64,000 nucleotides of DNA from contig NBLN01000005.1 of the NCBI GenBank assembly GCA_002084425.1, forward strand, positions 37,360 to 101,359, given 5' to 3'. Position numbers and translations under genes: made by a program. The notes under the pieces are model-generated. The model was not told where the DNA came from. It saw only the letters and a program-made list of their open reading frames with translations, and searched no databases. This document shows positions 17,970-26,733 of the stretch, in pieces. This stretch comes from Desulfobacteraceae bacterium 4572_130. Lineage in GTDB: Bacteria > Desulfobacterota > Desulfobacteria > Desulfobacterales > Desulfobacteraceae. Each line of letters begins with the position of its first letter. The stretch's first letter is position 1.

Positions 17970-19187
17970 ATGAGTGAAATAGTATTAATTAATATCACAG
18001 GAAAGGATAGAAAAGGACTTGATGCAAAATTTACAGGTATTCTAGCAGAATACAATGTAAATATTCTTGATATCAGCCAGGAAGTAATACATGACTACAT
18101 AACATTTGGAATTCTAGCAGAAATCCCAGATAAAAATAATTTTTCCTCTGTATATAAAAATATGGTTTTTGAAAGTCATAAAATGGAACTTACAATTGGT
18201 ATAAAACCAGTTGCTCTGGAAGAATATGAAGATTGGGTACAGGAATTAGATAAAGAAAGGCGTACAATCACTCTTCTTGGGAAAAATATTACTGCTGACC
18301 AAATTTTCAAAGTAACATCTATTATTGCTGAAAGCGATCTTAACATCGAAAGCCTTACTCGCCTTTCAGGCAGAATATCCATTAAAACTCCTCAAAAAAA
18401 TAAAAAAACCTGTATCAAATTTTCTGTTAGTGGAAAACCTAAAAATATTAAGAAAATGAGAAGCAAATTTGTAGAAACATCTAAAAAAACAGGAATAGAT
18501 ATTTCTTTTCATATTGACAATATTTACAGCAAAAACAGAAAGCTTGTTGTTTTTGATATGGACTCAACCCTTATTCAAACAGAAGTAATTGATGAACTTG
18601 CAAAACTTGCAGGAACAGAAAAAGAAGTTGCAAAAATAACAAAATCTGCAATGCAGGGAAAAATTGATTTTAAAAAAAGTTTTATACAAAGGCTTGCACT
18701 TCTTAAAGGCATTAAAAAATCTGAACTTCCCCAAATGATAGAAAACCTTCCCTTTTCAGAAGGAGTTTTACGGGTAACACAAACCTTAAAAAAATTGGGT
18801 TATAAATTAGGTATTATTTCCGGAGGATTTACCTTTGTAGGAGAATATATAAAAAAGAAATTTGGATTTGATTATGTTTATGCTAATAAGCTTGAAATGA
18901 AAAATGGCATGGTAACAGGCAAAGTTATTGGTGATATTATTGATGGAAATGAAAAAGCTCGTATTCTTAAAATAATAGCTAAAAAAGAAAATATATCCAT
19001 TGAACAGACTATTGCTGTTGGTGATGGGGCAAATGATATTCCTATGATTAGCATAGCAGGTCTTGGAGTTGCATATAATGCAAAGCAAGTTGTTCTTGAA
19101 AAAACAGACAATGTAATTTCAAGTGTTGGACTTGATGGTTTGCTTTATTTAATGGGAATGCATGAAAGAGAAATAGAACATAATTAA
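17970..19187 (+). CDS. serB: Phosphoserine phosphatase with N-terminal ACT domains
   Basis: 405 residues. Two ACT-type regulatory domains occupy residues 1-180 (LINITGKDRKGLDAKF, then LLGKNITADQIFKV). The HAD phosphatase follows with the nucleophile motif DMDST at 196-200, the SGGFTFVG motif and GDGANDIPMI. It converts phosphoserine to serine, the last step of serine synthesis. The long ACT-bearing form resembles actinobacterial and deltaproteobacterial SerB. AAAGGA lies upstream of the ATG. Confidence 0.94.
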   Translation: MSEIVLINITGKDRKGLDAKFTGILAEYNVNILDISQEVIHDYITFGILAEIPDKNNFSSVYKNMVFESHKMELTIGIKPVALEEYEDWVQELDKERRTITLLGKNITADQIFKVTSIIAESDLNIESLTRLSGRISIKTPQKNKKTCIKFSVSGKPKNIKKMRSKFVETSKKTGIDISFHIDNIYSKNRKLVVFDMDSTLIQTEVIDELAKLAGTEKEVAKITKSAMQGKIDFKKSFIQRLALLKGIKKSELPQMIENLPFSEGVLRVTQTLKKLGYKLGIISGGFTFVGEYIKKKFGFDYVYANKLEMKNGMVTGKVIGDIIDGNEKARILKIIAKKENISIEQTIAVGDGANDIPMISIAGLGVAYNAKQVVLEKTDNVISSVGLDGLLYLMGMHEREIEHN

Positions 19188-19228
19188 TTTTTTAAACATA
19201 AAAATGACCAAGTAAAAAAAATAGATGG

Positions 19229-19262
19229 GATCTTTGCACAAACGCATTTTTTTATAAAAATA
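19229..19262 (-). repeat. One-ended remnant of the MITE-like element
   Basis: GATCTTTGCACAAACGCAT followed by a T-run matches the end of the elements at 20231-20434 and 38500-38638. Only one terminus is present; family B sequence follows directly. Confidence 0.55.
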
Positions 19263-19327
19263 CTGAAAAAAAATAAAATAAAGCACTAGAACAAAGCAAA
19301 TAAAAAATTTTCTACAACGCCATTAAT
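19262..19327 (-). repeat. Dispersed repeat, family B, copy 5
   Basis: Has CACTAGAACAAAGCAAATAA and TTTTCTACAACGCCATTAAT in the family order. It abuts the MITE remnant. Confidence 0.5.
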
Positions 19328-19341
19328 AAGGGGATAAATAA

Positions 19342-19815
19342 ATGAACTTAACTGCAAAGGATGTTATGGTTAAAGAATTTAATACTATTCAATCAAATGC
19401 GCCTGTTGAAGATGCAATAAGATTAATTTTTGAGAATAATATTGAAGCTGAAACAGGTAGTAGAATAGTAAGTATTCTGGTAACAGATGAATTTAACTGT
19501 TTAGAAGGCATTTTTTCCATGTTTGATATTCTTTATCATTTAAGACCACCTGTTTTACATTACATAGATGAAAATATTAATTCATGGAATAAAGAGGAGC
19601 TGGATTTATATATTAATAGATTTAAAGGAATGACAGTAAATCAGGTTATGAGTTCGCCTGCACATTATATTTCACCTGAAGTTGATTTAATGGTAATTAT
19701 TGATCGTATGGTTAAAAAAAGATGGCGTAGACTTCCTGTTGTGGAAAATGCCAAAGTAATAGGCGTAGTATATCTTTCTAATGTTTGTTATCATGTTTGC
19801 AAAGATTTGCTTTAA
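19342..19815 (+). CDS. CBS-domain protein
   Basis: 157 residues made of a CBS pair. CBS1 starts at AKDVMVKEFNTIQSNAPVED and has an insert with two acidic stretches; CBS2 starts at VNQVMSSPAHYISPEVD and ends RRLPVVENAKVIGVVYLS. CBS pairs bind adenine nucleotides and act as energy sensors; no effector domain is attached. A GGGGATA site precedes the ATG. The regulated partner is not evident from the neighbours. Confidence 0.85.
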   Translation: MNLTAKDVMVKEFNTIQSNAPVEDAIRLIFENNIEAETGSRIVSILVTDEFNCLEGIFSMFDILYHLRPPVLHYIDENINSWNKEELDLYINRFKGMTVNQVMSSPAHYISPEVDLMVIIDRMVKKRWRRLPVVENAKVIGVVYLSNVCYHVCKDLL

Positions 19816-19872
19816 AATTTTCTTTTGGGAATAAGGAAATACTTTAAAATATAATATATTAATTATGGAGAT

Positions 19873-20178
19873 ATGATTATGGGAAAAAGAAAAATTCCAT
19901 TAGTATTTATTACAATATTTTTATTGTTGTTATTCACAGCTCCTATTATTGCAGATAATGAAAAAATTAATATTAATACTGCAACAGAAAAAGAGCTTTG
20001 CACTTTAATACAGGTTGGGCCCAAAAAAGCAGGTAAAATTGTACAATATCGTGAAAAACATGGTGATTTTAAAACTCCTGAAGATATTAAACATGTAAAA
20101 GGTATAAGCGATAAAATTTTTAAAAAAAATGAATCTATTATTATTGTTAAAGATATTCCTATTGTGAAAAATCAATGA
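19873..20178 (+). CDS. ComEA-like exported helix-hairpin-helix protein
   Basis: 101 residues. An N-terminal signal peptide (hydrophobic to about residue 27) is followed by the ComEA HhH core: INTATEKELCTLIQVGPKKA, then IVQYREKHGDF and GISDKIFKKNESII. Such proteins bind double-stranded DNA in the periplasm during uptake, though many short versions have no tested role. GGAGAT precedes the ATG at 19873; ATG 19879 is an alternative. Confidence 0.85.
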   Translation: MIMGKRKIPLVFITIFLLLLFTAPIIADNEKININTATEKELCTLIQVGPKKAGKIVQYREKHGDFKTPEDIKHVKGISDKIFKKNESIIIVKDIPIVKNQ

Positions 20179-20471
20179 TATTGATGAATGTAAAAAATTA
20201 TTTCCAAAATTCCCAAAAGATATTTAATATAAGGTCTTTGCACAATGCTTAATTGTGTTCAAATTTTATGGTGAAGATGTATTGTAATACCTTGGGACCT
20301 AAAATTTGAACAAAAGAAAGCAAGCCATATTTACAGATATTTACAAACATTTTTTTTAATTAAAAATTAGAAAAAGACATTTTATGTTTTTAAAGTGTTT
20401 TTATAAAAAATGCGTTTATGCAGAGGTGTAAAGGTTACATATTTTGATGATAGAGGAGGGGGTAAACAATA
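20179..20471. other. Intergenic region holding MITE-like copy 1
   Basis: Almost fully occupied by the repeat element annotated at 20231-20434; the last 35 bases carry the strong ribosome-binding site of the next gene. Confidence 0.5.
20231..20434 (+). mobile_element. MITE-like foldback element, copy 1 (degenerate right end)
   Basis: The left end AAGGTCTTTGCACAATGC matches the copy at 38500. Inner arms GTGTTCAAATTTT and AAAATTTGAAC can fold back. The right end near 20404-20434 (TGCGTTTATGCAGAGG) is a mutated version of the terminal inverted repeat. It is about 60 bases longer than the 38.5-kb copy because of extra AT-rich sequence before the right end. No transposase. Confidence 0.6.
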
Positions 20472-20975
20472 ATGAGGTTTAAATTAAACTCTAATCTTAT
20501 ATTTATAATTGCAATATTATTATTTACTGTTTCCATAAATGATATTGGTCATACAGAAACATACTATGTTTCTGATATGTTAGTTTTAAAAATACGACAG
20601 GGACCTGGTAAAGAATTTAATGTTCTAGGTACATTAAAAAGTAATATCCCCATTGAAATTCTTGAAAAAGGCGAAGTCTATTATAAAATGCGTACAAAAA
20701 ATGGTGTTGAGGGATGGGTTGAAAAAAAATATCTTTCTTTAAATACCCCTTTAAATATAGTTGTTAAACAATTAAAACAAAAAATAGAAGAGCTTGAAAG
20801 AACAAATAAAAAACTTTCAACAACTCAGCCTTTGCCCATTGAAACAAATAAAAATTTTATTACAACAATTGCAATAAAATGGTTTCTTGCCGGTGCTGGT
20901 GTTTTTCTTCTAGGTTGGTTTATTGGAAGAAATATTGGAGTAAAGAAAAAAAGTTCAAACAAATTTCTGAATTAG
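20472..20975 (+). CDS. TIGR04211-type SH3-domain membrane protein
   Basis: 167 residues. A signal peptide (to about residue 29, HTETYYVSDM following) leads to a bacterial SH3 domain (LKIRQGPGKEFNVLG, GVEGWVEKKYL), a short coiled coil (VKQLKQKIEELERTNKKL), and a C-terminal membrane segment (about 137-157) with a basic tail. E. coli YgiM has the same layout. It is anchored in the inner membrane with the SH3 domain in the periplasm. The ATG follows GAGGAGGGGG. Confidence 0.85.
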   Translation: MRFKLNSNLIFIIAILLFTVSINDIGHTETYYVSDMLVLKIRQGPGKEFNVLGTLKSNIPIEILEKGEVYYKMRTKNGVEGWVEKKYLSLNTPLNIVVKQLKQKIEELERTNKKLSTTQPLPIETNKNFITTIAIKWFLAGAGVFLLGWFIGRNIGVKKKSSNKFLN

Positions 20976-21015
20976 CGCCCTTTGGCAAATTTGAAATATC
21001 AGATGGAGGTTTGTT

Positions 21016-21447
21016 TTGTATTCAAAAATACTTATTCTGCATTTCCCACCTGTTATAACACAAAAACCAATTGTATATTATCTTACAAAAAATTTTGATC
21101 TTTTATTTAATATCTTACATGCCAGAGTATCAAGCGAAAAGGCTGGATATATGGTATTGGAAATTTCAGGTACAAAAGATAATTTTAACAAGGGAATTAA
21201 ATTTCTAAAAAATCATGATATTAAAATTACCAGTGCAGAACATGAAATATTAAGAGATGATGAACAATGCACTCACTGCGGTGCCTGCACAGCAATTTGC
21301 CCCACTGAAGCTTTATCAATTAAAAGACCAGAAATGGAAGTAATCTATGATAAGAAAAAATGTAGTGTATGTGAGCTATGTATTCTTGCCTGCCCCACCA
21401 GAATCATGAAACTTTCTTCAAAAAATACAGAAAATATTTTTAAATGA
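21016..21447 (+). CDS. NIL-domain ferredoxin with two [4Fe-4S] clusters
   Basis: 143 residues. The NIL domain (about 1-75) is known from MetN-type transporters and ferredoxins. Two cluster motifs follow: CTHCGACTAICP and CSVCELCILACP. Translation starts at TTG 21016, decided by the strong GATGGAGG site just upstream. Its TGA overlaps the ATG of mnmA, so the two are translationally coupled. That links this electron carrier or cluster donor to tRNA thiolation. NIL-ferredoxins are also linked to homocysteine and sulfur metabolism in anaerobes. Confidence 0.88.
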   Translation: MYSKILILHFPPVITQKPIVYYLTKNFDLLFNILHARVSSEKAGYMVLEISGTKDNFNKGIKFLKNHDIKITSAEHEILRDDEQCTHCGACTAICPTEALSIKRPEMEVIYDKKKCSVCELCILACPTRIMKLSSKNTENIFK

Positions 21448-22478
21448 AAAAAACCATTGCTATAAGTTTAAGTGGTGGGATTGATTCTCTTGTTGCAGGA
21501 TTTCTTCTGAAAAAAAAAAAAATTAATTTATTTGGTATACATTTTACAACTGGATATGAAAAAAACAGCATTGACTTTTCAAACCTAGAAAAAATACTTG
21601 ATATTAAAATTTATCATATTAATCTTAGAAAAATTTTTAAAGAATCAATTGTAACTTATTTTATAGAATCATATCTTAATGGTAAGACTCCTAATCCCTG
21701 CCTTATCTGCAATAAAAAAATAAAATTTGGCGCTCTTTTAAAAGCTGCAAATAATCTAGGTGCTGATTTTATTGCTACAGGTCATTATGCAAAAATCAAA
21801 ACCTCAAAAATAAAACAAAGTAAACATGTCTTTCTTGTTAAAGGAAAAGATTCTGTTAAAGACCAATCATATTTTTTATCCATGCTAGAGCCTAGCCAAC
21901 TTAAAAAAATAATTTTCCCACTAGGTGATATGACTAAATCAGAAGTTACAGAATTAGCAAAAAATAAGGGATTAGTTCCTCCCAGTATAAAAGAAAGTCA
22001 GGACATCTGTTTTATACATAATAAATCTTTTTACGATTTTATATCCCTAGAACAAAAATTCAAATCTATACATGGTGATATTGTTACTCTAGATAATAAA
22101 ATCATTGGTACACATAAAGGACTTTACAGATTTACAATTGGTCAAAGAAAAGGCATAAATTGTCCAGGGTCTGCACCATATTATGTAAAAAAAATAGATA
22201 TAAAAAACAATAAGCTTATTGTTGGTTTTAAAAATGATCTTTTACAAAAAAAATTTTATGTAAAGGACCTTAACTGGATTACAAAACCATTTTTCCATTG
22301 CTCTAATGTTAAAACAAAAATTCGATATAATCATAAAGAAGCTGAGTCTGTTTTAACCTATGACAATAATAATAGCGCCACAATAATTTTCAAAAAATCA
22401 CAATATGCAATAACACCAGGACAAGTGGCTGTTTTTTATAACAAGGATATAGTTCTTGGAGCTGGAATTATCCAATAA
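21444..22478 (+). CDS. mnmA: tRNA-specific 2-thiouridylase
   Basis: 344 residues. The PP-loop is SLSGGIDSLVAG at the N-terminus; GHYAKI and KDQSYFLSML follow. It thiolates U34 of Lys, Glu and Gln tRNAs. The catalytic loop reads PNPCLICN: C89 aligns with the E. coli Cys102, and C86 replaces the E. coli aspartate, giving a C-x2-C. The partner cysteine is C189 in ESQDICFIH. A CxxC plus C set is the ligand pattern of Fe-S-dependent thiolases. Coupling to a NIL-ferredoxin fits that reading. The end of the gene abuts a family B repeat. Confidence 0.93.
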   Translation: MKKTIAISLSGGIDSLVAGFLLKKKKINLFGIHFTTGYEKNSIDFSNLEKILDIKIYHINLRKIFKESIVTYFIESYLNGKTPNPCLICNKKIKFGALLKAANNLGADFIATGHYAKIKTSKIKQSKHVFLVKGKDSVKDQSYFLSMLEPSQLKKIIFPLGDMTKSEVTELAKNKGLVPPSIKESQDICFIHNKSFYDFISLEQKFKSIHGDIVTLDNKIIGTHKGLYRFTIGQRKGINCPGSAPYYVKKIDIKNNKLIVGFKNDLLQKKFYVKDLNWITKPFFHCSNVKTKIRYNHKEAESVLTYDNNNSATIIFKKSQYAITPGQVAVFYNKDIVLGAGIIQ

Positions 22479-22515
22479 AGATGGCATTGTAAAAACTCTT
22501 TATTTATTCACCCAT
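22479..22515 (+). repeat. Dispersed repeat, family B, partial copy 6
   Basis: AGATGGCATTGTAAAAACTC directly after the mnmA stop codon, then diverging AT-rich sequence. Confidence 0.45.
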
Positions 22516-22559
22516 CTATATTTTATATTTTTAACAATAAACTATTTACGAATTTATCA

Positions 22560-23885
22560 ATGAAAAAATTTTATATAAAAACTTTGGGATGCAAAGTAAA
22601 TCAATATGAATCAGACGGTATAGCTTGTGAACTTATTTCCCATGACTTAATAAAAGAAAAAAAACCAAACAATGCCGACATCTGCATAATTAACACATGC
22701 GCTGTTACATCAAAGGCTTCCAGACAATCAAGGCAGGCAATAAGAAACATAATAAAATTAAACTCAAAAGCCAAAATTATTGTAACAGGTTGCCACGCAC
22801 AAACATCTTTTAAAAAAATAATGGAAATTAAAAATATTGACTGTATTACAACCCACAAAGATAAATTTAAAATTGCAAGAGCAATTATAGATAAAAAAAA
22901 AGGGCTTGCTTCAATCAAAGTACCCCAATCAAATCAATGTTCAAATAAAATTTTTCACTCGTTTAAACCTGCTGTTACAGGAGACAAAACAAGAGCTTAT
23001 TTAAAAATACAAGATGGATGTAATGCCTTTTGTACATATTGCATTGTGCCTTATGCCAGAGGAAGAAGTGTGAGTATGCAAGAAGATGAAGTTATTGAAC
23101 ATCTTAACTTGCTTAACAAATTAAAATATAAAGAAATTATAATCACAGGAATTAATCTAGGAGCCTATGGTCTTGATTTTAAAAAAAAATCAAGTTTATT
23201 TATTCTTTTAAAAAAAATTGCCTATTTAAAGCCTACTAGGCAAATACGTTTAAGTTCCATTGAGCCAAAAGAATTAACTAATGACATTATAACTCTAGTA
23301 GCTCAAAATGATATTTTTTGTAATCATTTTCATATACCTCTTCAAAGTGGAGATGATAAAATCTTAAAAAAAATGAAAAGACCCTATAATACATCATTAT
23401 TTAAAAATCTTATCTTAAAAATTCATAAAAAAATTCCTTTTGCAGGAATTGGCATTGATATACTAGCAGGTTTTCCAGAAGAAACAGAAAAAGCTTTTGA
23501 AAATACTTTATCTTTAATTAATGAGCTTCCCATTTCCTATCTTCATGTATTTCCATTTTCATCAAGAAAAGGAACTCTTGCATTTAATTATAAAAATAAG
23601 ATAAATCCCAAAGTAATAAAAAAAAGATGCTCTATAATACGCCAACTTGGCGAAAAAAAAACAAAGGAGTTTAAACAAAAAAATATAGAAAAAACTTTAA
23701 AAGCAATAATTCAAAAAAAACGTGATTATAAAACAGGAAAATTAAAGGCTGTTACATCAAATTATCTTAATATACTTGTTAATGGAGATAATAAGCTTAG
23801 AGAAAAAATAGTTAAAATTAAAATTAAAAAATTCGACTCAAATAATCATTTACATGGAGAAATAAAGGAGAAGATTAATGACTGA
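22560..23885 (+). CDS. mtaB: tRNA t6A37 methylthiotransferase
   Basis: 441 residues. The N-terminal UPF0004 domain has cysteines in TLGCKVNQYESDG, INTCAVTSKA and TGCHAQT, which bind the auxiliary cluster. The radical-SAM cluster motif is in GCNAFCTYCIVPYARG (CxxxCxxC). The wording KVNQ and the ending TRAM-like domain place it with MtaB rather than MiaB or RimO. It converts t6A to ms2t6A in tRNAs reading ANN codons. Its 3' end overlaps the next gene by 8 bases. Confidence 0.93.
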   Translation: MKKFYIKTLGCKVNQYESDGIACELISHDLIKEKKPNNADICIINTCAVTSKASRQSRQAIRNIIKLNSKAKIIVTGCHAQTSFKKIMEIKNIDCITTHKDKFKIARAIIDKKKGLASIKVPQSNQCSNKIFHSFKPAVTGDKTRAYLKIQDGCNAFCTYCIVPYARGRSVSMQEDEVIEHLNLLNKLKYKEIIITGINLGAYGLDFKKKSSLFILLKKIAYLKPTRQIRLSSIEPKELTNDIITLVAQNDIFCNHFHIPLQSGDDKILKKMKRPYNTSLFKNLILKIHKKIPFAGIGIDILAGFPEETEKAFENTLSLINELPISYLHVFPFSSRKGTLAFNYKNKINPKVIKKRCSIIRQLGEKKTKEFKQKNIEKTLKAIIQKKRDYKTGKLKAVTSNYLNILVNGDNKLREKIVKIKIKKFDSNNHLHGEIKEKIND

Positions 23886-24933
23886 AGTTTATAAAAAACT
23901 GGCAAAACATCTTAGTAACACTCCTGGTGGATTTCCAAAAACTGAATCAGGAGTAGAATTAAGAATTCTTAAAAATCTTTTTACTGAACAAGAAGCTGAA
24001 ATTGCTACATTTCTTATAATGATGCCGGAACAAATTGAACAAATTGCCGAAAGAGCAGGCAAAGATCCAAAAAAACTTGAGCCCACATTAAAAATAATGG
24101 CAGAAAAAGGATTAATTATACATTCTAACCAACATGGCATTAATTATTACATGACAGCCCAGTTTGTTGTTGGAATATGGGAATTTCAGGTAAACAGGCT
24201 TAACAAAGAACTTATTAAAGATTTTAATGAATATGTGCCATATTTAATGAAGGAACAAACAAAAACAAAAACTCAGCAGCTAAGAGTTATTCCTGTATCT
24301 AAATCAATAAACGCACAAATGACAATCATGGATTATGATGAAGCTGAAAAAATAATAAAAGCTCAATCAAAAGTTTTAATTGCACCATGTATATGCAGAA
24401 CTGAGCATACTTTAATAGGAAAAGGATGTGATAAGCTTATGGAAGCTTGTTTTGTATTTGGTGGTGGAGCTTATGCCTATGAAAAAAGAAAAATTGGAAG
24501 AATGATTTCCCATGATGAAGCAATAAAAATTCTTCATAAAGGAATTGAACAAGGGCTTGTTCTTCAACCTGGAAATGCAAAAAAACCTTTTAATATATGT
24601 ATGTGCTGTGATTGCTGCTGCCAGATATTAAAAACTATTAAAAAAAGTAATGCACCTTCAAAAATAGTACATTCAAGTTATTTTGCAGAAATTAATGAAG
24701 ATAACTGCACAGCATGTGAAACTTGTAAAGATATATGTCCAATGGATGCCATTACAATAGAAGATACCAGCATAATAGATAAAAACAGATGTATTGGGTG
24801 TGGTTTATGCGTTACAGTATGTGAATTTGAAAGCATAAAACTAGTAGAAAAAGATGATAAACAAAAATGGATACCACCAGAGAACACAATAGAAACATAT
24901 ATGAATATTGCAAAAGAAAAAGGGTTGATTTAA
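23878..24933 (+). CDS. Winged-helix/[4Fe-4S] ferredoxin-domain protein
   Basis: 351 residues. The N-terminus (about 1-110) looks like a winged-helix domain (EAEIATFLIMMPEQIEQIAE, then LEPTLKIMAEKGLI). A middle region has conserved cysteine clusters APCICRTEHTLIGKGC and ICMCCDCCCQ. The C-terminus is a two-cluster ferredoxin: CTACETCKDICP and CIGCGLCVTVCE. Such 4Fe-4S proteins are common in sulfate reducers and clostridia, with no proven function. It overlaps mtaB by 8 bases and is followed by a terminator. Confidence 0.8.
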   Translation: MTEVYKKLAKHLSNTPGGFPKTESGVELRILKNLFTEQEAEIATFLIMMPEQIEQIAERAGKDPKKLEPTLKIMAEKGLIIHSNQHGINYYMTAQFVVGIWEFQVNRLNKELIKDFNEYVPYLMKEQTKTKTQQLRVIPVSKSINAQMTIMDYDEAEKIIKAQSKVLIAPCICRTEHTLIGKGCDKLMEACFVFGGGAYAYEKRKIGRMISHDEAIKILHKGIEQGLVLQPGNAKKPFNICMCCDCCCQILKTIKKSNAPSKIVHSSYFAEINEDNCTACETCKDICPMDAITIEDTSIIDKNRCIGCGLCVTVCEFESIKLVEKDDKQKWIPPENTIETYMNIAKEKGLI

Positions 24934-24975
24934 TCCTACTTATAACTGGTTATCCCTGACAAGTCGCTTATTAAC

Positions 24976-25017
24976 AGAGCCTGTTTCCATTTACCAGATA
25001 AATTTTAAACAGGCTCT
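24976..25017 (+). terminator. Rho-independent terminator after the MnmA/MtaB run
   Basis: Perfect arms AGAGCCTGTTT (24976-24986) and AAACAGGCTCT (25007-25017), followed by AAAGC and a T-rich stretch. It ends the plus-strand run that starts with the SH3/NIL-ferredoxin genes. Confidence 0.8.
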
Positions 25018-25030
25018 AAAGCTTTTTATT

Positions 25031-25129
25031 TTTTTATATAAAAGACCTTATAACTACTTAATATTCTTTTATGTTTTCTTGTGAGGCAAACTAAAAAACC
25101 CCAAAAAGCAGATCTGCCTTATGGCAGTT
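25031..25129 (-). repeat. Dispersed repeat, family A, copy 5
   Basis: Full-length copy: TATAACTACTTAATATTC, TGTGAGGCAAACTAAAAA, AGATCTGCCTTATGGCAG. It lies between the terminator and aroC. Confidence 0.8.
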
Positions 25130-25165
25130 GCTTTATAACTATTCAGTATTACAATTTATAATTCA

Positions 25166-26209
25166 CTATAAAGCCATCAACATATGATCTGCAATCACAA
25201 GAAACATCATAGCTTTGCACACTGAATTTATTCTTGGAATTGCTGAAACATCATGGCGTCCTTTTGTAGATATAATTCTATTATTTCCATTTTCATCAAT
25301 TGTTTTTTGCTCTTTTAAAATAGATGGTACAGGCTTTACATAAACTTTTGCCAAGATATCATCACCATTTGAAATTCCAGCAAGTATTCCTCCTGAATTA
25401 TTTGTTTTAAATCCATTTTTTGTAATTTCATCATTATTTTCAAAACCTGTCATTTTAGAAGATTGACATCCTGCACCAATTTCAACAGCCTTAACAGAAC
25501 CAATGCTCATAAGAGCCTTTGCAATATTTGCATCAAGTTTATCAAAAACAGGTTCTCCAAGACCTGAAGGAATATTTTTTCCCACAATCTGTACAACACC
25601 ACCAACTGAATCTCCTTGTTTTTTTATTTCAAGGATTCTTTTTTCCATTTTTTGAAAAGCATTTATATCAGGACATTGTAATTTATTTTTCTCTGCATTA
25701 AAAGAATCAAACTTATTAATTTTTACTCCTCCAAGCTCTATAGTATATGTTTGAATTTTAATATTATATTTTTTAAGAAAAGCTTTAGCAACAGCTCCTG
25801 CTGCAACTCTTGCTGCTGTTTCCCTAGCAGAAGCTCTTCCTCCTCCGCGCCAATCCCTAATTCCATATTTTGCCTGATATGTAATATCTCCATGCCCAGG
25901 TCTAAACAAACTAGCATTTTTTTCATATGATTTTGAATCAATATCTTGATTTTTTATCATTATCATTATTGGAGTGCCAGTTGTAACACCTTTAAAAGTA
26001 CCAGAAAGAATTTCAGGAATATCAGGTTCTTTGCGCAGACTTGAACCAGGACTTTGCCTTGTTTTTCTTTTATTAAGCGCATGTTGAATTATTGTTTCAT
26101 TTATTTTAACTCCAGAAGGACACCCTTGAACAATAACTCCAACAGCTTTTCCATGGGATTCCCCAAAGGTTGTTATTTTAAAAATTTTTCCAAAACTACT
26201 GCCTGACAT
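25166..26209 (-). CDS. aroC: Chorismate synthase
   Basis: 347 residues. It makes chorismate from EPSP with reduced FMN. Motifs: FGESHGKAVGVIVQGCPSG at the N-terminus, RPGHGDITYQAKYGIRDWRG, GGRASARETAARVAAGA, and the late ISTKGRHDVSAIPR. Length is normal. It is the last gene of a minus-strand shikimate run; its start overlaps the end of aroK by 14 bases. Confidence 0.96.
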   Translation of the reverse strand: MSGSSFGKIFKITTFGESHGKAVGVIVQGCPSGVKINETIIQHALNKRKTRQSPGSSLRKEPDIPEILSGTFKGVTTGTPIMIMIKNQDIDSKSYEKNASLFRPGHGDITYQAKYGIRDWRGGGRASARETAARVAAGAVAKAFLKKYNIKIQTYTIELGGVKINKFDSFNAEKNKLQCPDINAFQKMEKRILEIKKQGDSVGGVVQIVGKNIPSGLGEPVFDKLDANIAKALMSIGSVKAVEIGAGCQSSKMTGFENNDEITKNGFKTNNSGGILAGISNGDDILAKVYVKPVPSILKEQKTIDENGNNRIISTKGRHDVSAIPRINSVCKAMMFLVIADHMLMAL

Positions 26210-26714
26210 TATTAATTTTCCTTTTTATCTCTTTTGCAACACTTTTTATCTCATTTATTGATGTATCAACTATAAAATCAGCACATTCTTTATAAAGAGG
26301 TATTCGTTTAATTAAAACAGATTCTGTTTCATGTTCAATTTTTCTGCCCGTAAGAGATGGCCGTAAAATTTTTAATGATTTTTTCATTCTTTTAAGAATT
26401 ATATTAGATGAAGCTTTAAGCCATACTATTGTTCCATTTTCTTTCATAAACTCAATATTTTTAAAATCTAATATTATACCACCACCTGTAGCAATAATAC
26501 ATTTGTTGTCAATTGCTATTTCTCGTAAAATCTGGCTTTCAATATTTCTAAAATACTTCCATCCTTTTTTTTTCACAATTGATGCTATAGTATTTCCCAT
26601 TTTTTTTTCTATTTCTTTATCTGTGTCAATAAATGCGAACCTCATCATTTCAGCAAGAAGCTTACCAGTAACAGTTTTTCCAACACATCTATATCCAATA
26701 AGAAATATTTTCAT
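26196..26714 (-). CDS. aroK: Shikimate kinase
   Basis: About 172 residues from ATG 26714 (MKIFLIGYRCVGKT). The Walker A motif is GYRCVGKT, a variant of GxxGxGKT with arginine and cysteine in the loop. Shikimate-binding residues are in FIDTDKEIEKK and the ATGGGIIL block; LRPSLTG is in the lid. It phosphorylates shikimate at O-3. An upstream in-frame ATG at 26759 would overlap aroA and add 15 residues without a family counterpart, so I prefer 26714. No good ribosome-binding site is seen; translational coupling is likely. Confidence 0.9.
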   Translation of the reverse strand: MKIFLIGYRCVGKTVTGKLLAEMMRFAFIDTDKEIEKKMGNTIASIVKKKGWKYFRNIESQILREIAIDNKCIIATGGGIILDFKNIEFMKENGTIVWLKASSNIILKRMKKSLKILRPSLTGRKIEHETESVLIKRIPLYKECADFIVDTSINEIKSVAKEIKRKINNVRQ

Positions 26715-26733
26715 ATTTTTTACAACACCATTA

